Of a stretch of DNA of 64,000 bases, positions 48,625 through 64,000 are shown one piece after another. Numbering within the stretch: the stretch's first letter is position 1; each line of letters starts with the position of its first letter. The notes under the pieces are model-generated. The model was given only the letters and a program-made list of their open reading frames with translations. It was not told the DNA's origin and searched no databases. This DNA comes from Ptychodera flava (Eukaryota; Hemichordata; Enteropneusta; Ptychoderidae): positions 36,081,763 through 36,145,762 of the forward strand of contig NC_091930.1 in assembly GCF_041260155.1 (NCBI RefSeq), written 5' to 3'. The position numbers and the translations under genes are program-made.

Positions 48625-49645
48625 TGCAGCAATCTGTACTATCTGACCGCACCAGCTATGCGTGTAACAAAATTATTTAATTATCTCAGAACTGAGTAAC
48701 CTGCACTATAGCGTTAAACTCCTATTTTGTTAAGAAACGACGAAATCATCTCAATTCCAAGCATTCTTCAATATGCTCACGGCTATCTATTGTCTTCAGT
48801 TTCACTTTGCTGCAATCTGCATAGCTGTGATATCGCAGCGGTACTTGTGGAGTGTATCGAACGCGCTCGGGTCATTGAGGTCATCGCAACTGTGGCGATG
48901 ACCTCAATGACCCGAGCGCGTTCGATACACGCCATACCGCTGCGATATCACAGCTATACAATCTGCAATATCCGACAATCTATGACTCGGCTCCGAGTAA
49001 GCTTAACCTTCACTAACGTTAAAACTCCGTCTAGGCTAAAAAAATTACCAATCCGTCTCAGTCTGCAGCATCCTCCAATACACTCAGGACTCTATGAAAG
49101 TCCACACATAAGAAAAGTCAATCACTTTGCAGCTATCTGCAAAGGTACAAAAATTATTAGTCTCAGCTCGGAGCAAACTGCACTGACGTTAAACTCCGTC
49201 AAGGATGAGAAATTACTGATCTATCTCAGGCCGTAGCATTCTCCAATACACTTAGGACTCTGGGATCAAAGTCCACAGATATGAAAAGTCAATCACTTTG
49301 CAGCCATCTGCAATATCTGACAAGCTTTGTATAGTACAAAATAAAATAATGTCTCAGCTCAGAGCAAACTGCACCAAGGTTAAAACTCCGACAATGAAAA
49401 CAAATTTCAAATCGCAGTCTGTTGCATCTACGATACTCTCAAAACTGTATCTACAGTCCATACATACGAAAATTCAATAGTTTGAAGCCATCTGCAATAT
49501 CTGACACGCTATGTATAGTACAGAAATTATAAAATGTCTCAGCTCGGAGCAAACCGCACCAAGGTAACAATCCCGACCATGTAAAGAAATTTCAAATCTA
49601 TGTCAGTCCGTTGCATCAACAATAAACTCAGAACTCTATCAGTGA
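48625..49645. repeat. Satellite-like tandem repeat, unit about 165-185 bp
   Basis: Landmarks CAATATCTGACA, CTCAGCTCGGAGCAAACTGC and AACTCCG recur near 48967, 49140, 49311 and 49495, with more decayed copies to the left. About five or six units, interrupted by the 135-bp MITE at 48822. Confidence 0.75.
48822..48956. mobile_element. 135-bp MULE-like palindromic MITE
   Basis: Starts TAGCTGTGATATCGCAGCGG and ends ATATCACAGCTA, palindromic throughout. It is flanked by CAATCTGCA (48813-48821 and 48959-48967), with TA extra on the right. Same family as 30870-31455. Confidence 0.75.
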
Positions 49646-49904
49646 CGTCTGGCGGTTCGCCTGCAATGAGTCGAGAGCCTGTGGGCAAAACCACTGGTTG
49701 CAACGCGGTTACTCCACCGAAAACAATCGTTTTTTTTCACCCAAAATTGTGATCGATCTCCTATTTTGAGCACGCTCAACTTGTCTAGATGCACGATGAG
49801 CTAAGCTGTGCTTTTGAACTTACACAAAGCCCACTTTCATCTCTCTATGCGATGGGACCATATCCGTATGCGCCATATAGTAAATCTCGGTCTTTCACGA
49901 TAAG

Positions 49905-51299
49905 GGGTGGACCATTTGATATCCTGGGGGGGCTTGGAAGATTGGTGGAGAGCCATTATTTTTTTTCCCACGTGCTTCACCATGAATTATTTTTTTTTAC
50001 AGGGCATATGCTGGGAACTTTTTTTTTCACTTTCCTTTTTCGAGATATATTTTTTTTTTACCAAATTTCGGTGCAATGTTTGTTTGCTTGGTTTTTCACA
50101 CCCAGTAACAAGATGCTGTTCTATCGCACATAGACTATATTCAAGAAACTAAATAAAGATATGTAAATACATGTACATTTTTGATTCACTTTACAAAAAC
50201 GTATATTGTAAAATCATGTACATTTATGGTATTTACTTGTCAGTGTTGTCCTTACATTGAAAGTAGCTGGGTAATTTAAGAAAGTAGACGGGTGGACTGC
50301 GAGGGAGCGAAGCGACTGAGTGGCGAGTGAGCGTAGCGAACGAGGGGGGGAGAGTGCGAGAGGGGGGTGTCCCCCCTCTCGCAAGGCGAAAAATGAAATT
50401 TTGGAGTGGAAATGGTTTTCTCTGGTGGCATCTGAGGTGACAATTACGGACTGAAACAGTACTTTTGTTGTGTGTCTTAGACGTGGCTCACATACAACAA
50501 AACAAACAAACATGATTTTGTTTTGTTTGTATTATTTATGACACACTTATGGTTTTATTTGCAGTGAAGATGTAACATTTAATCTTAAATCACCTGCTGT
50601 CTGCTCATTTCATTGCCCATTTCCCATTCTTCATTACACATAGTAGTAGTTTCCCCAAAACCATCAAACTCATTCAATTCTAATCAAAACACATTCGCTT
50701 TTGTTAAGAAAAACATTGGTAAGATAATTCACTATAACAGTGTTCGCATTTACGAATAAAACATGCGTATATAGAAAACTCATAACAATGAAAAAATGTG
50801 TAGAGAGTCGATCCAATGCGTAGTAATATTACGCATTGGATTGAGTCTCTACGCATTTTTTCATTGTTATGAGTTTTCTATACGCAAACGATAATAGTAA
50901 AATGTTTGCAGGCTGTCTCTCTTCTTGTGGTATTTTGACAAAATCCATACATTCAGATTTACACATTTCTGGAAAACACTGGTGAGCAATTTCAATTTCA
51001 GCATACTTCCTCTAATCAGAAGGTCATGTATACTGTACAATTGTTCATATTCAGTTATTGTTCCTCAAGCTTGAAATGGTTTATGCTTTATAAAACTCCA
51101 GAGCTACTGCTTGATTTTTATTGATGCTGCAGTGTGCATCGAACAATTGCCAAGATTTTTTTTTCCGAGTCGCAACGGTCCATAATTGTTTTTCCATCAG
51201 CCACCTAAAGCCAGATTTTTTTTTTCGAGCAACTCCACCTGGCATCTTTTTTTTTCCCCAAATCTTCCAAGCCCCCCAGGATATCAAATGGTCCACCCC
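49905..51299. mobile_element. PIF/Harbinger-like MITE, about 1.4 kb
   Basis: Terminal repeats GGGGTGGACCATTTGATATC (49905) and inverted at 51299, continuing through a G run and CTTGGAAGATT, with TAA directly outside each end. TAA/TTA 3-bp targets are typical of PIF/Harbinger; Zator is an alternative. Poly-T stretches lie inside both ends. No transposase ORF. Confidence 0.68.
50765..50885. repeat. 121-bp palindrome
   Basis: Arms GAAAACTCATAACAATGAAA and complement extend to a centre near 50826 (GTAGTAATATTAC). A strong cruciform or hairpin candidate inside the Harbinger-like element. Confidence 0.85.
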
Positions 51300-51599
51300 T
51301 AAGCCTCCCACGGAGCACAATAGACAAAACTGCTGATTTTAACGCGCAGTTTCTTTTCCAAAAACAGCCAATTTTTAATTTAAAATTAAAATAAGTAATT
51401 TTGGCATGGATTGGACACCATAATCGTGTGCTTATGTGTGGGAAAACTCGAAGTTTAAGAATATACTTCTATAATGCACTGTTACCTAAACATGTTGATG
51501 GTGTCGATTTAAAGTAATTTGGTATGCGTCTCAAAAGCGAGAGAATTAATTTCCACTCAAATGGCACTTTAAACCATTCTCTCACCATGACAGAATTAA

Positions 51600-51872
51600 A
51601 AAATAAGGGATTACTGTCATTGTAAAGTTTGATAGATATAAAACAAATTACCTAACAACATTTACCGAGGATGTTTTGACATTCAAAATGGCCGCCGTGC
51701 CCTGTATTGACTCGATGGGTGAAATATGATGATTGTTTTTCGTACGACTAAGACGGTGAATACCTTTCTTACTCAAAGAGGTCTGAACTGAGTCATGCAC
51801 GCCATAGACAAGGATTATTTCAAATATTTGAAAGTCCAAACTGCCCCGAAGGCGCACTCTACCTTGGGATGG
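51600..51872. mobile_element. GGTAG-type MITE fragment downstream of gene E
   Basis: Core AAAATGGCCGCCGTGCC and end GGCGCACTCTACCTTGG. A duplicate of 36610-36865 and 61800-62066 that moved with the gene unit. Confidence 0.6.
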
Positions 51873-52383
51873 AAAGGTTTGCAATTTCGTTAAAATCAGA
51901 AATAACATCACCAGAAAGGACAGACACATGTACAACGTATAGTGGGACAGAATTTATATTTGCTCAAAAAATACAACGCCTTTATATCAAAACTTATCTG
52001 CAATTATTAAGGGATGTTCAGTTGATTTTGAAAAGTGACTGTCCAAAATGGACAAAAAGCTGAAAAGCAAATACCTGTATTTTAGCAGACATGCCCATTG
52101 ATGATAAAGGAAACACATTGACATCAGGGTCAACCGATAAAGAATTGCAACTGCGGAAACTGTAAAAACGCAGAAGTAAAGATTTAGTAATCAAGAAAAT
52201 TTTGGAAAGAGAAAAATAATCAGCCACGTGTCCCTTGGGCTAATTGCCCCAACCCCGGATTTGTTCATTCCGGGTACTACTAGTACATGCACCAATATAT
52301 ATATTTCAGCGAATGCTCTGACAACACCCTTATGGCTGCCGGTCTTGCACCAATATATTTCAGCGACTGCTTTGACAACAGCC

Positions 52384-59674
<7,291 letters not shown>

Positions 59675-60740
59675 CGTTAACATTTCACCTCTCTTCGACG
59701 ACGTCGCACGTCGATTAAGAACTACCGTGATGATATAATACTGGTGAATATTAACTACTTGACAGTTTGCGTGACCTCTACCTGCTCTACCTCAGAGCGG
59801 TGAGTATTCGATTGTGTCCAATAAGAGACTCATTGATTCGGAGAGAAACAGTTGTTACCGCGTGATTGCCTATGCTAGTAATTATGGGGATAAAACGATT
59901 GCACCTTTAAACATTTTGACACAGAAAAGAAATCGCCAAAATTTGAGAAACGAAGCGTTTCTAAGGTAAATTTAAATGCACAACTGCCTATGGTAGTAAT
60001 ACAAGTAGCATGAAAGAATACTTCCTTTGTATTGACCATTTTATAAGTCAGACACATACATTTTTTAAATTATAGGTATTATTGGAAGTTTGAGGTGACC
60101 GCCACTTTAACACTGAAGAGATAATGAGATTTAACAAGTGGTGTCTTACAGTCACGTACTGTCAGCAATAGGACTTTTGAACTTGTTTTCAACACTAGGC
60201 ACTACGACTACTTTTAACTCACCCCGGGGTTCAATTAGTCGAGATATATTCACAGACAATAACAGCCATCGGTATATACCAGGACTATTCTTCAAGGCTA
60301 TGGAGCTGCGATCTTCACTTATCAAGTTTAAATATTAGGTGATGTGCTATGTAATTTAAACCAGTGCAACATATTCAATTTATTTGCTTTGTTCCCTTTT
60401 TTTGCATATGGCCCGGAAGCCTTGAAAAGTAACAATATTTTTCGTCGAGAAGTAGACCACAGTTCGTACTTTGTGGGATCGCAACTTTTTATTGAAATCA
60501 AATACGAATAGAAATTAAAACCTGGTCCAAACCAACGGTGAGCGGGCGAAGCAAGGCTTTGCTTAACTTGTTTCCAAAAACCATGTTGGGCCAATATAAA
60601 TGGCATGTGAAATATGTATTGTTTTTGTGGTCATACAAATATGAAAGGTACATTTAAAAATAATAACATACAATTTGACGCTTACCACGGAGTGGTAAAA
60701 ATTAGTTAGATTAGACACAAATTAACCAGTTATCTCTTTT

Positions 60741-61083
60741 TTAAGGTCCAGTAATGCAATCTTGTTTATTTTGTATGCCAATTGCAAGTTTTTATTCTAT
60801 TGCCAAGAGAATGTTGAAATACTCGTTATTTAGCTTGTGAATATACTGTCTGTGTGCGTAAATGCACTATTATTGTTTACATTTGAATTGAAGTCCGGAC
60901 CAGAATTCACTTGTCAACAATTATAACAACACAGTTTACTCATGTTTAGGTCGACCCGGAGTTGATAAGGTGAATACTGTGTATATCAACATTTTAGGGA
61001 CAAAAGTAAGAAATTATTGTAGACATTGAAAACAAAAATAGCGAGAAAAATCAGCAAAAGTTAGCATTACTGGACCTCTAACG
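60741..61083. mobile_element. TTAA-type MITE (GGTCCAGTAATG) upstream of gene E
   Basis: Same ends and length as the copy upstream of D; the two are in equivalent positions, so they were duplicated with the genes. Confidence 0.7.
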
Positions 61084-61799
61084 TTAAAATCATCTAGCTT
61101 GAATCCGAAATTATTTTGCTTGACGTTGAAGATGCCTGACGTAACTACAACTTGTTAATGCACAGTCATCTTAAAATGCCAAGGGAACTAGTCTGGCCTA
61201 TATTGTGCTGCTCATTAGTCAAATGGAGAAGATTTCCTGACTGACTGAATAAACGCCGCGATATACAGAGTTACTGTATTTTTGGCGCAAATCGAATATC
61301 GATGCCACCGTGTTTTTAGGGAATATGGAAGGTTTAGCTATCATGCAGGTGGGACCTCTGCAACCGACCAAAGATTTGAAAATTCTGTCTGAGTTGTCAA
61401 AGATCGGATATAAGGAGACGACAAGTGATCTTTGCAGACTTATACAGACATTTTAAATCTTTTTTACGATTTTGGGTAAATATTATTTTACATTGGAATT
61501 TATCACACTCTCTTCCGTGGACCTTTTACGGAGTTTGCATGCTGCAACATATATGCAGTCTGCAACTGGCATAGTGCGCCGGCTATATTCAATGTGCGCC
61601 TTCTTATGAATAGACATCGTGTGCTTATGTGCGGGAAAACTCGAAGTTTAAGAATATACTTCTACAATGCACTGTTACCTAAACATGTTGATTGGTGTCG
61701 ATTTAAAGTAATTTGGTATGCGTCTCAAAAGCGAGAGAATTAATTTCCACTCAAATGGCACTTTAAACCATTCTCTCAACATGACAGGATTAAAAATAA

Positions 61800-62066
61800 G
61801 GGATTACTGTCATTGTAAAGTTTGATAGATATAAAACAAATTACCTAACAACATTTACCGAGGATGTTTGACATTCAAAATGGCCGCCGTGCCCTGTATT
61901 GACTCGATGGGTAAAATATGATAATTGTTTTTCGTACGACTAAGACGGTGAATACCTTTCTTACTCAAAGAGGTCTGAACTGAGTCATGCATGCCATAGA
62001 CAAGGATTATTTCAAATATTTGAAAGTCCAAATAACTGTCCCGAAGGCGCACTCTACCTTGGGATG
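61800..62066. mobile_element. GGTAG-type MITE fragment upstream of gene E
   Basis: Same core and right end as the copy at 51600-51872, part of the duplicated flanking DNA. Confidence 0.6.
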
Positions 62067-62522
62067 GAAAGACTGGCAACGGTGGAAAATCAGGAATATA
62101 ATATCACCATAAAGGACTGACACATGTACAACGAATAGTGGGACAGAATTTATATTTGTTCAAAAATTACGCCTTTATATCAAAACTTATCTGCCATTAT
62201 TAAGGGATGGTTCATTTGATTTTGAAAAGTGACTGTCCAAAATGGACAAAAAGCTGAAAAGCAAATACCTGTATTTTAGCAGCCATGCCCATTGATGATA
62301 AAGGAAAAACATTGACATCAGGGCCAACCGATAAAGAATTGTAAACTGCGGAAACTGTAAAAACGCAGAAGTAAAGATTTAGTAACTTTGAAAATTTTGG
62401 AAAGAGAAAAACAATCAGCCACGTGTCCCTTGGGCTAATTGCCCCAACCCCGGACATGTTCATTCCGGGTACTACTAGTACTTGCACCAATATATATTTC
62501 AGCGGCTGCTCTGACAACACCC

Positions 62523-63102
62523 CTATGGCTGCCTGTTTTCTTCTTCTTTGTACTTCAACTTTCCATCCTCCGTCTCCTTTGAACATGTTTGTGCAGTGTC
62601 TGCAAGAAAGCGCATGGTATAATCGGAATTTGGTGAAACCTAAAGAAACACAATACTAGTATACATCTGATGAAGTACATTTGATAGCTATGAGCGCCAG
62701 ATTTTCTGTATATATTTTTTTATTATTCATGGACTGATTGAAGTTTAAAAAATATCATGTCATTAAAATTATTGTCAGTATTCCATTCCATCAGCTCAGG
62801 AGTGTCATTTGACATCAGGAATAACGATAATGGAAATATATCTACCAGTACATACAACAGATCATTACAAACGTGTGCACTGCTCGTGGGTTTCAGAAAT
62901 ATGTCGGTTATTACCTGTATGTTTCATCAGCTTTGGAATGAAATCATTCCAGAATGCACACTCCTTGGCTTTCAGAGCTCGTTTGGTTTCCATCTTTAGT
63001 GACATGTCTTTGTACTCTAATCCGGGTACTTTGAAGAGAGGCCATTCTGTTTGCTTCTCATCTTCCGACAATGCCACGTCACCATCGAATAAATTGGGGT
63101 TT
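62523..63102 (-). CDS. Carboxylesterase-like gene F, exons 7-8 only
   Basis: Exon 8 = 62523-62599 (TAG at 62523-62525) and exon 7 = 62915-63102, both open and joined by GT/AG sites with the same phases as D and E. The encoded part is the C-terminal region with the EDEKQTEWPLFKVPG segment and the Lys/Glu-rich tail. Intron 6 is recognisable to about 63490, including remnants of the tetranucleotide array (63145-63200). At the point where exon 6 should begin (about 63494) similarity to D and E stops and foreign sequence with a hairpin follows. The rest of the gene may lie to the right beyond an insertion, or exon 6 may be broken or deleted. Function cannot be judged from this fragment. Confidence 0.72.
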
Positions 63103-63144
63103 CTGAAAACAGTTCAAAATGTCATGTCTACATGCTCTTGAACA

Positions 63145-63215
63145 TGGTATGTAGGTAGGTAGGTAGATAGGTATGTAGGTAGCTAAGTGTCCAAGTATGT
63201 ATGTACGTGGGCCTT
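63145..63215. repeat. Degenerate GTAG/GTAT remnant, intron 6, gene F
   Basis: Short GTAG, GATAG and GTATGT repeats at the place of the large arrays in D and E; a contracted form of the same locus. Confidence 0.7.
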
Positions 63216-63493
63216 TGACGTTGGACTAAATTTTGTTAGTCTACGGGAAATGATCTTCATTGTTAACATTTGCTTGTTCACGAAGTACAGGGAAGAAATT
63301 CATTCCTAAAAATTGCCACTGTTAGAGGGGGAGTTTAGTCAGGAGCTTGAGAACCATTATCATGATGGCTTAATATCACGACTGATATTTCAAATATATG
63401 TCACTGAACTTATAGCCTTCGGTATTAAAGTCACTATTATAATCATCATGATATCGGTTTTTTTAAAATGAATTGTTGTGTCATTATATTACC

Positions 63494-64000
63494 ATGCCCT
63501 GCCCGTCGCATTTTGATCGGTCGAGCTGAACCACGTGACTGACCACAAATACACAGTAATGGTTCGTTTACATGCCCGTGAATATGAATAATAAGATTAA
63601 GAACTCAAAGTATCGTAACTTTACAGCTCAAACATAAATCATAATCAATCACAAAATAAAATGGAGCACTTGTAGGTCAAGTTGTGATACTTTTTTTGAA
63701 AATATTTCCGGTTTTGCCAATTTTTTACAGCGCGCGTGACAGTGCGTCACGTATTGCTCAGTTTCTGGGGCCCAGTTGTCGTTCGCTCCTGAAATTTTCG
63801 GAAATTTTGACGGTTTTCTTGGGTTCGCTGATAATATAATGGAAATAACAGACTCCGCTCTGACCATTAACGTTTATTTGTGGGCGCGGGCTCGAGGAAA
63901 GCCAAATTAACGGGCTCGGCAAGCCTCGTCCATTAATCTTTGGCTTTCCTCTCGCCCTTGCCCACAAATAAACGTTAATGGTCAGTGCGTCGCCCGTTAT
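63494..64000. other. Unplaced sequence at right edge
   Basis: Begins where similarity to the intron 6 / exon 6 boundary of D and E ends. Contains the palindromic MITE. No coding signal recognised. Confidence 0.5.
63863..63985. mobile_element. Palindromic MITE at right edge
   Basis: Arms TGACCATTAACGTTTATTTG (63859 onward) and CAAATAAACGTTAATGGTCA (to 63985) extend to AGGAAAGCCAAA, about 46 bp per arm, with a short inner inverted segment. It may be part of a larger insertion that starts at about 63494. Confidence 0.65.

Larger units (their letters stand above)
46064..51422. mobile_element. 5.36-kb composite TIR element between D and E
   Basis: Terminal repeats TATGGTGTCCAATCCATGCC (continuing to 29 bp) at 46064-46092 and inverted at 51394-51422. 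Both sides carry ATCGTGT (46057-46063, 51423-51429), and the duplicate flank upstream of E has a single ATCGTGT near 61616, which is the empty site. Further inverted segments are 46959-47055 against 51305-51395, and 46800-46970 against 49740-49890. Nested inside are a 64-bp tandem array, a short TIR element, a satellite and a Harbinger-like element. No transposase ORF was seen. Confidence 0.8.
44081..52383. other. Intergenic D-E
   Basis: Flank duplicate 44081-46063 and 51423-52383 separated by the 5.36-kb composite element. The sequence right of the element continues the same duplicated flank as 61620-62520. Confidence 0.6.
59675..62522. other. Intergenic E-F
   Basis: 5' flank of E and 3' flank of F. 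It is the uninterrupted version of the D-E gap and so serves as the empty-site reference. Contains one TTAA-type and one GGTAG-type MITE; no gene seen. Confidence 0.6.

Overview
This is eukaryotic, almost certainly metazoan, nuclear DNA: spliced genes, long AT-rich introns, dense microsatellites and nested inverted-repeat transposons. It carries a tandem cluster of type-B carboxylesterase (alpha/beta-hydrolase, COesterase family) genes, all on the minus strand. The species cannot be fixed from sequence alone. A marine invertebrate is a guess from the repeat-rich, multi-paralog style, not a demonstrated result.

Six paralogs, named A to F from left to right, share one eight-exon structure with the same intron phases (0,1,1,0,0,2,1) and nearly constant exon lengths: about 354, 157, 78, 119, 174, 635, 188 and 77 nt. 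A (242-5039) has exons 1-5; its 3' end lies off the left edge. B (7883-15330) is complete but has a 1-base deletion in exon 5. C (18691-34118) is intact (593 codons) although its introns are swollen by transposons. D (37351-44080) is a clear unprocessed pseudogene, with a stop in exon 4 and two 1-base deletions in exon 6. E (52384-59674) is intact (593 codons). F (62523 to beyond 63102) shows only exons 7-8; homology stops at the exon 6 splice donor. The predicted enzymes have a signal peptide, the HGGG oxyanion hole, a GESAG serine, a DEG glutamate and a late histidine. They lack the loop that carries the choline-binding tryptophan of cholinesterases, so they are best called secreted or lumenal carboxylesterase-like hydrolases of unknown substrate.

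Two microsatellites sit at the same intron positions in the paralogs. A (CT)n tract (sense strand) runs into the exon 5 acceptor in every copy that shows it. A tetranucleotide array lies about 40-50 nt upstream of exon 7. The spaces between genes are themselves duplicated flanking DNA, interrupted by mobile elements. The largest are a 5.6-kb fold-back composite in intron 3 of C (23384-28963), a related 2.4-kb element in intron 1 of C (30240-32679), a 1.57-kb element in intron 7 of C (18799-20364), and a 5.36-kb composite between D and E (46064-51422). Because the paralogs give the empty sites, several insertions and target duplications can be defined within the window. A LINE 3' fragment lies in intron 1 of A. 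No RNA gene, CRISPR array or plus-strand protein gene could be supported.
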